This document shows, piece by piece, positions 13,201 to 24,829 of a stretch of DNA of 64,000 nt. The notes under the pieces were generated by a model. The model had not been told where the DNA came from. It did no database searches and worked only from the letters and a program-made list of their open reading frames with translations. The stretch is from Tubulanus polymorphus (lineage: Eukaryota > Nemertea > Palaeonemertea > Tubulaniformes > Tubulanidae). The translations under genes were made by a program, and so were the position numbers. The stretch is taken from positions 20,620,153-20,684,152 of the forward strand of contig NC_134028.1 in NCBI RefSeq assembly GCF_964204645.1, given 5' to 3'. The first letter of the stretch is position 1. Every line of letters starts with the position of its first letter.

Positions 13201-16188
13201 GAAAAAAACCAATTGTATTCCCAATTAAAAAATCCATATCACTTGATGCAATTGTTTGATTCAGAATCGTGCTCTCAATTCAGGGGCGTTTACAAAGTAT
13301 AAAGTGACAGTAATGCGCCTGGAGAAAGGAATGACACCGACGAACTCAGTGATGTTCTTTTTCCAATTCATTTTTCTCGGGTTCTTGATCTACTTCGCGG
13401 TGCGCGCTTCGAAGAGACTGCGGAAAATCGGTCGACGTCAATATTTTAATGTAAGTATAAAATGCGTGAACATATGAAGATTAGAACGGAGACGTAATTT
13501 TTTTGCATCGGATTTGACTGAACTTCTTTTTTTTCGAATAACTCACTATCTAACTATTCGTTATCTGGCTTTTGACGCCGTCAAAACCTTTACAATAATG
13601 TTTATATGATTGCGTTATACAAGGCGTTCTGTTTTGAGTCGATGTGTACTACGTCATCAATATTGGCGTTGCAAAATAACAATTAAAACTGTGAATTTTG
13701 GAATTCCTTTCTGATTAGATATGTTTCATGATTCTCATTTTATTTTTGATAAATTTCAATAAATAGTTTTTTGAAGATGCGGACTAAGTCATCAATAAAT
13801 CGGTGTTAGACTGGTTGCCAGTCAATTCAATTCAATAATCGATATATTAAAATCCGAAATAACTTTCTTGATCATTGATATTGTATAATTTATAACGAAT
13901 TATTTGTTGTCGACAATATTTAAGGCAATATATGCGTTATTTTAAGGCGTCAATAAACGTTCAAGTTCGTTTTCTTTACAGTCATTTTGGGATGTTTACG
14001 AGTTTGCGGTGATACTCATGGGATTTGTGGCCATATTCATGCAAATAGTGAGATTCTTCGGGGCGTACGCGATGGCTGAAATGATGGTGGACAGGACCAA
14101 ATTCATAAATCTTGACTATGTCGTTTTGTACGACGAGGTAATTTTCACAGAATAAAACTAACGAATTGAGGAAATGATAAACTATGTAACGTTTGTGATT
14201 GTTATCTGTTTGTATAATGTTAAAAGAGATCTGTCTATATTTACAGTTGTCGGTTTATTTACTCGCAATGATCGTATTCCTATCGACACTTCAAGGGCTG
14301 AAACTCCTGCGATTTAACAAAAGAATTTGCGCCCTGGCCTTGATGATGAAGTGGTTGTCCTGGCCACTAATGCGATTTATGGTCGTGTTCTTAGTTCTGT
14401 TTTTCGGATTTGTTAGTTTGTGTCACCTGAAGTTCATGGTCCGTTTAAGAGAATATTCAACGTTCATAGCTAGTATGGAGACATTATTGAACATGATGTT
14501 AAGTAAGTGTTATTACTAGGATCTCACTGAATGATGTTCTACTATAGGGATATAGGTTCAGAGGGTTCCATCCGGACGTTACGGATTTGGGTGTCACCCA
14601 TTCGGTCTCTATTAAAGCCCAACGAACGCAGAACTGGGAAAACAGGTGATAGAAACGTGTTTCTGGGCGTTTCTCTCGATCACTAGCGTTTACAAGAAAC
14701 GATAAACATTGTTTCGGGAAAAGATGTTTCCGAGGTCAAACGTGTTTTCGTTTGTCGTATGTATTGGGCTTGAAACACAAAAGGGAAATACAACAGAGAA
14801 ACACGGGAAACACGTGCTTCCTGTTTCTGTGTTTCACCGCGTCGTGTACGTTGCGCTTAAGTGACGGGGAGGGGGGTCCATTTTGAGGTTTCCGAATCGA
14901 CCATTCTCACGCCCAAATTATTTAAGTTGTATAACGTTTCAATCTATTATATACCTCCATTCTAGATAAATTCAATTTCCGACGAATGCAGGCAGTCAGT
15001 CCCGTGATGGCTCCGCTAATGTTCGTGGCATTCGTTATCATCGTAAATTTCATGATGGTTAACTTCATGGTTGCGATCATTTTGGAGGGCTACACGTACG
15101 CGATGGATTGCATAGCTGGACAAGCGAACGAGTATGAAATTGTTGATTTTATGATGCAGTCACTCAAAAAAGCCATCGGTATGACTAGAATAGAAGGGAA
15201 TCCCACAGAATGCCGGTTGGAATATTTGGAAGGTAAACTAATCTATTTATTTCTTGGATACATTTATCTACATAATGCTAGCTTGATATATGGTAATCTT
15301 TATAGCATATCATCAAAATTAATTGAACTATAACAATCAAACGATAAACCCAAATTTTTCACGTTCCCCGGCTGTTTGCGAAATTGGGTTTGTTATTTTG
15401 TGTTTGTAAGACAGGATTTAAGTTCTACAGTACATTTGCAGATTGGCTTTATTCGAAACTAGTTTCACAGTTCTTGAACTAATTTGACTAGAACCTAGAT
15501 TATCGGTTGTGGGTTTTATTTATATATGGAGTCTCACCAATCAATTATTCGCTCGAGGAACTAGCTTCGAAATATTCCCCAGTTATTAAAATCAGTAAAT
15601 ATACGTAAAATGTAAACAAATACATGCAACATTCGTATACGTATATACCAAAAGTATTCAATTCATTCTCATTCACCTGATGAAGCTTCTATGCTAAGTA
15701 GCGAAAGCTTGTGCGTCAAATTAATAGATAACCTATATAGTTACTACTCGTCTCGTTATTTATACCAAAAGTAGTATAATGACCAATTCTACAAATTTCA
15801 GTTTATAATCTAATTTTCAACGCAACTTATCCTCATGAACTGAATGTTTATACATTTCCCTCACAGATTCCTTGCATAGTATTTTCAGAACATCCTTTGA
15901 ATTTGATAAACAGTTTCTGCTGTTTTTCGACCTCAAACAACATCCAAATATCCGTTGATCTTCCTCCTTACACTGAGGTATATGTGGATTTGATGTGTTC
16001 GGTTTACAGGAGCCCAAGACAGCGCGGATGAGAAGTGCCGTGAGCTTTCGAACCGAGTCGATTTGATCATCGACAGGCTGGAGAACTACATTAAAAAACA
16101 AGCCGACAGCAAAGACGTAATGGCCGAACTGGAGGAAATGAAGAAGTCGTCGGAAAAATCTAAAAAACGAAATATCATCATCAGTTAA
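1250..16188 (+). CDS. Polycystin-1-like protein, 3' 31 exons (5' end outside window)
   Basis: Membrane protein of the polycystin-1/PKD1L family; family members act as receptor-channel subunits, often with a PKD2 partner, in cilia or sperm. Phase-compatible exons: 1250-1467, 1905-2102, 2400-2530, 2914-3091, 3342-3430, 3709-3834, 4187-~4304, 4577-4792, 5218-5374, 5445-5551, ~5658-5843, 5935-6448, 6703-6895, 7048-7097, 7186-7304, 7705-7926, 8183-8270, 8377-8533, 8713-8845, 9195-9690, 9775-10097, 10343-10557, 10995-11187, 11923-12094, 12246-12362, 12610-12903, 13284-13450, 13982-14137, 14247-14502, 14966-15232, 16010-16188; about 2,000 residues. Visible in order: REJ module (GICGVDPPEGTAIGTEF and PLRYKIAYRV), Ser/Thr-rich exon 12, GPS with CLYWN, CKCTHLTTFG and the HL-T cleavage site, TM1, PLAT (exons 17-19), TM2 after FTRVQRLTCC, polycystin extracellular domain with WLDKNTR, six-helix channel end and an acidic/basic coiled coil. 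The pore region has no obvious PKD2-type filter, as in PKD1 proteins. The exon 7/8 junction is uncertain. No PKD repeats are in the window. The first exon begins at a splice acceptor, so more exons lie upstream. Confidence 0.93.
5935..6448 (+). other. Ser/Thr-rich linker exon of the polycystin
   Basis: This single 514-bp exon starts with ordinary REJ/GAIN-like sequence (IPDISVVESTKPNEEML) and then runs about 120 residues of almost pure Thr, Ser, Asn, Pro and Ala. Many N-x-S/T sites such as NVT, NTT and NST are present. It sits between the REJ module and the GPS and would form a heavily O- and N-glycosylated stalk outside the cell. The open frame continues for the full exon and both splice phases fit the neighbours. 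Confidence 0.75.
9691..9774 (+). other. Probable GC-AG intron in the polycystin gene
   Basis: The reading frame is restored only if the upstream exon ends at ACAG before GCACGT and resumes after TTCAG at 9774, giving Thr-Gly-Glu-Arg across the junction. The nearby GT at 9695 leaves the wrong phase. The intron would be 84 bp with a GC donor, a known minor class of spliceosomal intron. Confidence 0.6.
11720..11830 (+). repeat. LINE 3'-end relic with ACTAT-type tail
   Basis: The sequence around TACATATTGATGGTGACAA, followed by an AGTAAACTACTATA-like tail and short ACTAT repeats, occurs again in reverse complement at about 44335-44440. Two dispersed copies sharing the same body and ending in a simple-repeat tail suggest the 3' end of a non-LTR retrotransposon. 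It lies in a polycystin intron. Confidence 0.55.
15672..15716 (+). ncRNA. Hammerhead-ribozyme-like core (Penelope type), intronic
   Basis: CACCTGATGA is followed by a stem (GCTTCT with AGTAGC, one mismatch), then GAAA, GCTT and GTG. This gives the CUGANGA and GAAA core boxes, a minimal stem III, and stem I formed by CAC and GTG. It is the layout reported for Penelope-like element hammerheads. An extra base lies between the first core box and stem II, so activity is uncertain. Confidence 0.4.
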
Positions 16189-16667
16189 ACGCTGAAAGAT
16201 TTAAGACATTTAAGAGATTTAAGTCTCGTTTGAATTACTGCACATTATGTTGATAATAATTCTATTTGCATTGCTCGAAAACGATGAAGTGAAGTTGACC
16301 TGATATATCCAATAACTCGACTGATCCTCGGCTCAGTCACTCGCTACAGGATGGTAGTGTGAAGGGATCCGTTGAGAAGGCTCCGACTCGACCGTTATAC
16401 TCAGTCAGTCACTACAACGGACAGTAGTGTAAGAGGCCCGAATCATTTACAAAACATACTTTACCTTCCATTAACATTATATTTGCATTGAACTTGAGTG
16501 TTTTTTTTTGCTCTAAGTGGACCGGTATGAGTCCAAATCCGTTAAAAATCTGTTTTGATTATTGATCGCTCTTGAGTCGTGTAAATATTTTCATAATTTA
16601 TGCAATCTACAATTCTCAATGACTAATTTTTCATTGCAATGTATTCTTAAAATTTGCTTCTTCTCAA

Positions 16668-16673
16668 AATAAA
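16668..16673 (+). terminator. Poly(A) signal AATAAA of the polycystin gene
   Basis: A canonical AATAAA lies about 480 bp after the polycystin stop codon, within AT-rich 3' sequence. It is the first perfect match downstream on this strand that I noticed. Confidence 0.5.
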
Positions 16674-17059
16674 TGCATGAAATTTAATATGTTGGAATTT
16701 GATTTTCCACGTTAGAATCATGCTAAATCGATCAATATTCGTCCGACGATACAACAACTGAATTATATCATTGTTTTTGCCTCTTATGAATAGTTCATAA
16801 AGATTCATGTATCCACAATTGAATACCAGGTCGAATTTTAATTTACCATGGATGATGAGATAATTTAACCATTTTCAAAGAATATATCATCGAATTTTTT
16901 GTTCTATCGAGTAGGGTTATATAAAGCAATTGAGTATTTTTATTTGTAATCGTCCAACAAACACAAGGCAAGGTTCGCCCCGGCTAACTGGTTGAGCGAT
17001 ATCGAGTAAGAAGGAGCCTAGTCAGTAACCTGACTGTGGTTTAGTTTCACGATCGGATA

Positions 17060-17107
17060 TTTTCACAAGGGAGGTGGGAGTGAACTCCCACCTCCCTGTT
17101 TTCACAA
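17060..17107. mobile_element. Micro-hairpin insertion (30 bp) with 9-bp direct repeats
   Basis: A perfect 12-bp stem (17069-17080 with 17085-17096, loop TGAA) ending in TCCCTG is bracketed by the direct repeat TTTTCACAA at 17060-17068 and 17099-17107. The flanking repeats look like a target-site duplication. A similar hairpin, also ending TCCCTG and bracketed by direct repeats, lies at 51038-51080. Confidence 0.5.
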
Positions 17108-20100
17108 ACCACAGTCAGGAATGGGAAGGTCATTTTTCAATGAAATTTTTTTGGGTAATTTGCCCGGCATTTCATTGTCTCTTAAGATATCCGTCTAATT
17201 TTTGTTGTAATCAACGCAAAACAGATTCGTAGTTTGTTTGATACCTATAACACCGCACCTGACGATCTTAATCCATGTGAAAATCGGCCGTAAAGTGAGA
17301 GTAAACGATTCGACGGCGGCCATTTTGAAAACGTATGGAGGGTGCTGGCACCTGTGTACTGAGGCCAGCACAATAACACAAACTAACGAAATGAAACGAC
17401 GAAATTGAAAAAATTAAGAAATCAACACTAATTCAAATTTTTTCAACCAGAATTTATTTTTTCATTATCTATTATGGAAAACACGAAGATTTGAAATATA
17501 AGTTGGAAAACTAACAAAAATAAAAATTGTCGTAGCGTTTGAAAGTTTTATATAAATCCTTGTAGGTCACCTAGTCTATCATGCCACATGTATGCAATAC
17601 AGAGAAATGGCGGCCAATGGCGAAATTTGTGGAGAAATTAATTAATTTCTCGAAATAATGTTGATTAATCGCTCGAAACATACATAATATTGGAGTATTT
17701 CAAAAGGTACCTGTGTTAGTTTATGATTTAAGCCATTAATTGTGGACTGAACTCAATAGAAAGTATATTTTGGAAGTGTTACTTTTTTCAAACGTGTTTT
17801 GACCCTTGTCATCCCTAACGTTGGTATAAGCCCATCCGATTGTAAAAAGCTTACCACCAACGATTAGGTAACTAACTAGAAGGAGCCTATCGAAGTTGAA
17901 AAATAGCATATAAATATAACCCATTAGACATCTCTGATATTTGGGTAGAATTTCATATCACCCATTATAGGCACTCGCGTATTATGCGATTCATGTGTCA
18001 AGACTACGTGGACCGTTGTTGCATTAGTTTAGTGTTAAAATCTGATAAACATCTTGAGGATTTAATTAGTAATATCTCCAATAGCTTTGATTCATGAAGT
18101 CTTTTAGGTTAAAAACTGACCACAGTTATCACACAGAGCCCTAGCAATGAAGTAAACAACATAACGCCTTATGACATCTAGTTTCTAGGGATTCTACGAG
18201 ATTTTATTCGAGGTTTTTTAACTGTAATTAAATAAAATGTATATTAAGAATATACGTAACAACCTACAGACATCTCCGTGAATAGTTTATACATTGAAAA
18301 CCAATCTAACAATTATGATAAGTGAAAAACTAGAATTGAATTGAGACATCCGACTAAGTACACAGGGAATTGAATGAATATGTTTTTCATCTAGTGTGAA
18401 AACGCTTCAACCGTCTACACGGGGTACTTTTCATACAAACTAATAGCTGTTTGTACCGCGTCTAGTGCGCACCATCACATATTGACAGGTTGGATGTGCC
18501 CACCATGGCAGGGTTTCGATCCGGGGCAGAGTTTCAATTCATCACTGTAAGGATTTGTTTGATACATCCTTTAGGTCAGGAGTATACCACTGATTAGGGG
18601 GTCTTAACCCCTAAATATCACCATAAGATACAAAATAGATTTCATAAATATACACTATTCCCATTTGTATTCTGCTCCGCACCGATTATGATAAGAATAC
18701 ATTTCCCGGAATGCTGTTTATCATTGATTGTGAGTTTTTAAGCGTTCGTGACTCCCTCCTGCACCGTAAGCGCAATTAACAATGACCAAGCAACTTTTTA
18801 CCAGGCCAGATAGTCCATGGACATAAAGAGAACATAAAATTGCCATCCCCTCTCTCCACGCCTGAACAGTTTGGGCTATTCGACGTGATTGATAAGCCCC
18901 TGATCACTAAAGAATAATGGGACACTGGCACTAACAGATGGCGCATAAAAACATTGGGTCATTCGTAGTGAAAATCAGTTCATTTTCAATGAAAGTTAGT
19001 TGATTTTTAGGCTTCCGTGCCCGACATTTATCAAACGAGGCATCGAATAGATATACGATTCCCTTTCTCACTCAGTGTATGTTACAGATTTCACTGAATA
19101 TTTAGTTAATAATCGGAAAAACTTGCTCGAATTTTGTCTCCAGCGACTTCAGGGTCCGATCTAAGCACTTGTCCGATTGCCCGGGACAAGTATATTCTCA
19201 CCAGGGCAAGTAGGTAATCTTTATCACTTGTCCGCCGTGCTAGTGCAATCTTATGTCACAAAGCTTTTTTCCACTCGATACTCGGATGATAGTGACACCA
19301 ATCGTCGGACTGCCCGTGAAGGGCAAATATTTTTTGTAGGGGCCACACTGCTACGTATTCTTCGTCAATTTATTTCCTCTGCTGAATTATTCGAAAACAA
19401 ATGGAATCAATGCTTTAATTTTGAAGTCAACATAGGCACAGAACACACTCGTGTTCAGATCTCTACAGTTGTTGGTCAATAATATTTATATCTATGGAGA
19501 TCTTTTCACAGTCCGTAATTTTCTTATTGAAGTTCTGCATAGTTTCTTTTGAACACTTATCTTACTTTTTTCATTCAGTTTATTTCCCTATTTGCACTCC
19601 TACAGTTAGTTTACTGACTCAACGAAATCAAATTAAATCTTGCACGACGTTTGAATGCAATATATATATATTCATTTCAACGATTAAATCTTTGTAGAAA
19701 AATGGAATTATCCTGTTGTGCAAAGAAGAAAATATTCAAGATCATCAAATTACATATAGATTTCAATTTGACGAATGGTAAAAATCTATATCTTCAAAGG
19801 TTAATTTTCAAGAATATCTTCAAGGAGTCCTATCAATTTTTTTTTTCAGTCGAACGAAAAGAAAATCGTTTTAACTTTTTCATGTATTACAGATTTTTGC
19901 CTTTTAATCAGCGGGGATATTTTATTCTAAATTTCAATAAGGAGTAGTGCAGTTTATGGAATTTTCTCTTTAAATCTAAAATTGCTTTGGTAAATTAAAC
20001 TTTTATTGTTCTCGCTAGAATTGATCTCAAATTGTTACCAAAAAAGATAATGATAACAAATCTGAAATTTCATTTATTTCTAAATGACCAATTTCAAAGA

Positions 20101-20243
20101 ATAAAGAAACATATTTCAAAGAAACATATTTTGCGAAGCCCAAATGGTGTCCGGGGGAAGAGAGCGCCATAAAACAGCGCAAACCCATGTTGACAGACGA
20201 CAGCAGGTCTACAAGTGACAGACGACAGACGGAACATAGCAGG

Positions 20244-21266
20244 ATGGATCAGTTACAGATTATGTTTACGGTCGCGACAGCTTTACTGGTTCTGTTTGCT
20301 CAGGGTGAGTTTGTATTTTAGCCAGCCCCACAATATACTGTCCACTTCAAATGCAGCTTAATTCGTAAAAACTCATTTCATCTCAATTGTTTTTTTTATT
20401 TCATCTCATATCATCTTCGTTTTCGACAACAGTTGTTTAAAGTCTGACATGCCACTCTCGTGTGTATAAAAGCCGTTATAAGGCAGAATATAATACAATG
20501 AAACAGTTCGCTATTGACGGTAAGTATTTCATCTAATTTTTTCTAAATCTCAGTTATCCTTATTTTCAGTGACAGCAACTGTAATGAGATGCTACGATTG
20601 TGAATATCATAAAGACGGTTATAAGGCAGTATATGATGCGATGAAACAATTTGCTATTGACAGTAGTAAGTTTATCTTTATTCGCATTTTTTAATCGAAA
20701 TCAATATAGATATAGACATTTTCAATGCAGTATTGTGACGCATCTTCCTAACAAGCGGAGACAAAATAACGACGCCCAACTTAAAAACAAACTTACTGGC
20801 GTCATCCATGCCTAATCTGTTGAGCCCCCCGACAGTTAATTTGTTTCATCTGTTTCAGTTCTTTTGAAAAGAAACAACTCAAACGACATCGGAAAACGGT
20901 CATATTTTACCGACGGCTGTGAAACCAGCGATGATGTTCATAGCACAACGTGTCCCCTCAGCCGCGGTTATCAGTGCGGGGTAAGTAATGATTTACAGTA
21001 ATCGCCCCGGTGAATTTCGTTGATACGTTCATCGGTTTCAGAATTCGTTACTGTTCGTTTCATTTCAGAAATTGCAATACGAAAGTTCAGTGTTTATTCG
21101 GGGCTGTTTCAAAAATTGTAAAAGCGAATATCCTCTACCAAACAGCACTAAGTCTGTTGAACCGAAATGCTGCACCACCGACGAATGCAATAGCGCTCCC
21201 ATCTATAGTATAGATATGATAATATTCGTTATGGTTGTTTCCGGTGTTTGGTTGTTTTCTAGATAA
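20244..21266 (+). CDS. Ly6/uPAR (three-finger) GPI-anchor-type protein
   Basis: Four exons: 20244-20304, 20570-20665, 20859-20980 and 21069-21266, all phase-compatible. The product is about 158 residues. It has an N-terminal hydrophobic signal peptide (MDQLQIMFTVATALLVLFAQ), a cysteine-rich body starting RCYDCEYH, and the family's closing signature KCCTTDECN. The C-terminal tail is hydrophobic (IIFVMVVSGVWLF), as expected of a GPI attachment signal. Ly6/uPAR proteins are small disulphide-rich cell-surface or secreted proteins that bind receptors, channels or ligands; the partner here cannot be told. The start was chosen because it opens the signal peptide. Cysteine count and spacing support one LU domain. 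Confidence 0.85.
20461..20530 (+). pseudogene. Degenerate copy of Ly6 exon 2 in intron 1
   Basis: The stretch from GTTATAAGGCAGAATATAA through CTATTGACGGTAAGTATTT closely matches the 3' part of exon 2 at 20610-20680, including the splice donor. The 5' part of the exon, with the first cysteines, is not preserved. It looks like a partial tandem duplication of exon 2 and its donor. Confidence 0.6.
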
Positions 21267-22584
21267 GTGAAATTCGAGACCGAAAGTTAGGTTGCTTTTT
21301 AGGCTGACTATTTATTTTCAAACCTGGTTTATCATCACTCGATAACGTTTATAGTTGACTACCACAATAGCAATCAGAATACAGAGGGTGCAGAGTTTGC
21401 AACATTTTAAACAGATTTTTCTGAAATCAATTTTCTTCATGGATGCGATCAAACTAAGACATCGAAATAACGAAGGATGTAAATGGAGCGGGTCCATTTC
21501 ATAGTTAATCGTCCTTCAAAAGAGCTGTGTTTCTCAGTGAAAAGAATAGGAAATTATAGTACCCGACGAAGAGCAAAGCTATACCCACAAAATTACAAAA
21601 CACTTTCGGATAGATGTGTATTGAGAACGCTGATCTCGTGTGACCATCCAAACTTTGGATGCGACAGCGAAACAAAATGCAAGACGCAGTTTCGCTTAGA
21701 GTTACAAACAGTAACTGTCAAAGTATCGTAATCGCTTATTCTTTTGTAAGGCGTAGATACCGACCAATTAGCATGTGCCGCTAATAATCACAACCAACCC
21801 AGTCAGTTTACCTCTCGTAGACTAAAAGAACCAACTGAACACAGTTCTAGTTATAATGTACATGTGATAGGATTCATGAATTACTGACACACGAAATCAA
21901 TCAATAGATCTTTTAGTTGCACCAAAACACTTATATATCATCAATCGGTTAATTACCAGTATTTGGTTGATGCTTTCCAATTATAATGTATTTCATATAA
22001 TCGATCTGTAAATTACCAGTATTTGGTTGATGTTCTTCAAAATACAAATGTATTTCATTTGTAAAATTTTCATTTGAAATGCTGATTATATAATCTGTAC
22101 TCAATAAAGTAAATGCCTGTAGCGCATAGTGAGTAAACTGTGTAACATCAGAGATCTGACTCAATTCATTAATTTTCACCACATTTCACGCCATACCTGA
22201 CTGGTCACTGGTCAACATTCCTGACTTCTTGCCTTTTGGTGGAACGACGGCGAAGATGATAAAGGTGGCGCCAGGAGCTGGTCAATTATCGGCGGCTACA
22301 AGTCCGGGACACAAAAGATGGCGGCTTTTGACAAAGTTGACTCCTGGAACAGATTGGGGGAAATTCTACCTATTTTAAATGGCATTTTCAATTATCACTC
22401 TATCTACTTTGCTAGTACGCCTATTATCATATTGTAAAAATGAAATGTATATCTGCAAAATAGTTAAGCCGTTAATTTTGATTGGCCGAGGGTATGGGAT
22501 TGATAACAAAAATGGTTAAAGAATAATTCTAAAACCCATAAAATCCCGAGGAAAACTATTTACATGGGATGGACAGAACTTGGA
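21267..22584. other. Intergenic; includes a 60-bp-spaced repeat
   Basis: No convincing gene is seen. AATTACCAGTATTTGGTTGA occurs at 21951 and again at 22011, exactly 60 bp apart, marking a short tandem duplication. The open frame at 21483-21731 has several cysteines but no signal peptide or recognisable domain, so it is not called. Confidence 0.45.
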
Positions 22585-22825
22585 AAGTTGTTGTAGGAAG
22601 TCTATATTCGGGATTGGAAACTTCCGAGGAATCCTCAGATGATTGGATTCGAACCGTTTACGGTATGTTCCATTGCGCATGTCTATTGCACGCGACAGAA
22701 CAATAATCTCCCGTTCGATATGGCTTCGATGTTTGACGTGAAAGATGAAACTAGGAAAAGATTTTCATATTTGAGTGTTTTGCGAGTTGATATCGATATT
22801 GTTTATAGGTAATTCGATTTTCAGA

Positions 22826-23600
22826 CTTATTTCCCGTTCGCATTGCTTTGTGGGAGATTTTATAACAGTTGATTTACAGTCGGGCTCAGTTAAACCTCGT
22901 CTTAAAAGAGAAACCACTGTCACAGTATTTAATACCGGCCGGACGCCTTCAGGTTTAATTCACTCGTCTGTCAGAAATATCTCAGCGAACAAGAATGTAA
23001 AAAATGGCGTTCGTTGCCGTACAGCCAGACACAGCTGTTAGCGACAGCTGGAAGACACGCCCACACATCGGTCACACCTACAGGTATCAGCTCTCTTACT
23101 GAACATGTCAAGTTGAAAGTTATATCTTTTTTTCTGGCGTTTCTAAACTGCTTAATTTGTTTTTTTCTTATCCAGATGAACCGAATTACTTGTTATTGTT
23201 GGGATTGGGGTCTCATGCAGTTGTTTGAGTGGAGGACTGGGAACCAAGAGGTCCCTAGATCGAAACCACCTGGCGTTGGCTGTCGAGACACATGCATGGA
23301 CTCAGCTCTGGTTACTCTGTCAGGTTGTGAGCCTTAACAACCTATAAAAAGGCCTTGGTCGTCTCTTAAGAACCACTAGGGTTACAGTGGTACTAGCTGC
23401 TGGGACGAAAAACTCTTCTTATTACATGCTAGGTGGCGTTACGGCAATATAAACTTGTCCTATGTATTGGACACCGTCTGAAACAACTGGAAGCTCGTAA
23501 GTATCACCTGCTAAGAGGTTCCCGGGTACTTGTAAGTAATATCCGCACACCCCTTTCTGGAGAACTGTAAACTGCGAATCGTCAATGAAATCAATACATC
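22826..23600 (+). pseudogene. HRM-like (class B GPCR ectodomain) exons, decayed
   Basis: A 3' splice site precedes sequence matching the better-preserved exon at 45643-45896, including a frame reading QKYLSEQECKKWRSL, and it ends at a donor near 23086. Relative to that copy, extra bases after AAAAGAGAA and near ACCGGCCGG break the frame. The second exon (from about 23177) is interrupted by a SINE-like insertion. The remains of the CP-x-Y-W segment resume at about 23430. It is a pseudogene fragment; the fold assignment rests on the copy at 55784-55913. Confidence 0.6.
23195..23428 (+). mobile_element. tRNA-derived SINE-like insertion in HRM exon 2
   Basis: This segment is absent from the paralogous exon at 55784-55913 but present at about 46000-46224 and 47330-47563. 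It contains GTTGTTTGAGTGGAGGAC and GGTCCCTAGATCGAAACC, loosely like RNA polymerase III A and B boxes. Its borders were judged from where exon homology stops and resumes. Confidence 0.5.
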
Positions 23601-23772
23601 ACTAAATTCATTTCTAATGCCAAAAGAATTATTTATTTGTATTTTCAAGCACTGATACAAATTTGAATCGTATAGAACAAGGAAACGCGAAACCTACAGA
23701 ATTAGAACATACATCTTCTAGTATAATGCGATGCCGGTCAAATTATCCATCATTTCTAAATACTTTTTCTTT

Positions 23773-24304
23773 CTAGTTTTCTTTATTTTTTTTCAATGCA
23801 TTTTTCAGAGATTTCAAATTGTTTCTTAGATCTTTGGCATTTTTTCTTACGTAATCGATAATCAGCGATTTGCCTTGTTTTGACTGAAATACTTTCGCCA
23901 AAACGCTAGGTAGTTGTGAACCTTTTAACTTTAGATCGTCCAAGATCTTGCTGTTGACGATAGTTTCGCAATCTAATTTGCTCAGTGGTCCCGATATGGC
24001 CTTGCCGTAATGTTCGACAGCAAGAGATGATACCTGTCGATGAAACCAAACACATAATTGAAACTGCTATTTCCCGGAAAGCCCTTTAAATACAATACTG
24101 AGATTATAAGAATATTAAGAGGTTATAGTGAGTGTAGCTGCGATGGATTAACACACGTGATAGGATTGAAAAAACGCTTTTTGACTATACGGCGTTTTCT
24201 CTTTATAGACAGATATTTACCTTGCGACATGTGCTTTCATCAATGGCATCGGTTGAAACCCAGAAAACGGCCAGAAAAACCACCAAAAAACTGATCAATT
24301 TCAT
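23773..24304 (-). CDS. Small secreted protein SSP copy 1 (unknown family), intact
   Basis: Two coding exons on the minus strand: 24304-24221 (28 codons) and 24033-23773 (86 codons plus stop), preceded by a non-coding exon ending at a GTAAGA donor near 24420. The product is 114 residues. A strong signal peptide (MKLISFLVVFLAVFWVSTDA) is followed by IDESTCRK and, in the next exon, HYGKAISGPLSKLDC, so two cysteines could pair. The C-terminal half is Lys-rich and amphipathic-helical (KDLRNNLKSLKNALKKNKEN). I recognise no family. The gene ends tail to tail with the HRM-like exons. Copy 5 at 47889-48421 is almost identical. All splice sites are canonical. Confidence 0.8.
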
Positions 24305-24499
24305 AATGTCTCCGGAAAACTGTAATCAGATCATAGAAATAGAGACTGGTTTCCGGCAGTGTCAGAACTGGAGACTGGTCCCCAGCTGTTTCAGAACTAC
24401 AGATATCATGAGTGATCTTACCTGTTTAATGTGTGTTGAGATTTAACGTGATATCAAAGCGACTGACGAATGTTTCAGTTGTCGATTGAATCATGCGAG

Positions 24500-24506
24500 T
24501 TTTATA
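24500..24506 (-). promoter_or_regulatory. TATA box of SSP copy 1
   Basis: TATAAAA on the minus strand lies just upstream of the non-coding first exon, whose donor (CAGGTAAGATC) is shared by all copies. The same element occurs at the matching position of most other copies. Confidence 0.6.
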
Positions 24507-24829
24507 CATATTTTGGGCTGAATAATATTTGATCAGAAGTTGCTGAACGGCTTCACATTAAACATCCCACTCAGTAGATCTAATACCAACTATTTACAGG
24601 ATCGAGATTCGATTATTTCTGCTTTGTTTAATCTGTCTGCATCTGTTTTTCTACTGTATATTGCTGGAAATTTGAAGGACAATGGAGGTTTTACATTTTC
24701 AATCCACAATTCCACAAAAGAGTCAAACTTATTGATAATAAACTCATTTTAACTAAACCCATAAAAGATAAACTCATTTTAACTCTTGAGTCAAATTCAA
24801 CTGAACTTAGGTACTTTGTCCAGCACAGT

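Larger units (their letters stand above)
16190..20150. other. Intergenic region between polycystin and Ly6 genes
   Basis: AT-rich sequence without a convincing exon on either strand. An imperfect two-copy repeat containing CAGTCAC and GTAGTGTRAAG lies at about 16330-16435, and a hairpin insertion at 17060-17107. Open frames at 17736-17924, 19177-19482 and 19494-19947 have low-complexity or unrecognisable translations and no splice context. Confidence 0.5.

Noticed and set aside
18505-18540. B-box-like GGTTTCGATCC
   Set aside because: Single weak match without an A box or repeat partner in the window.
21483-21731. Cys-containing 82-residue frame after the Ly6 gene
   Set aside because: No signal peptide and cysteine spacing unlike the LU domain; no splice signals in phase with the Ly6 gene.
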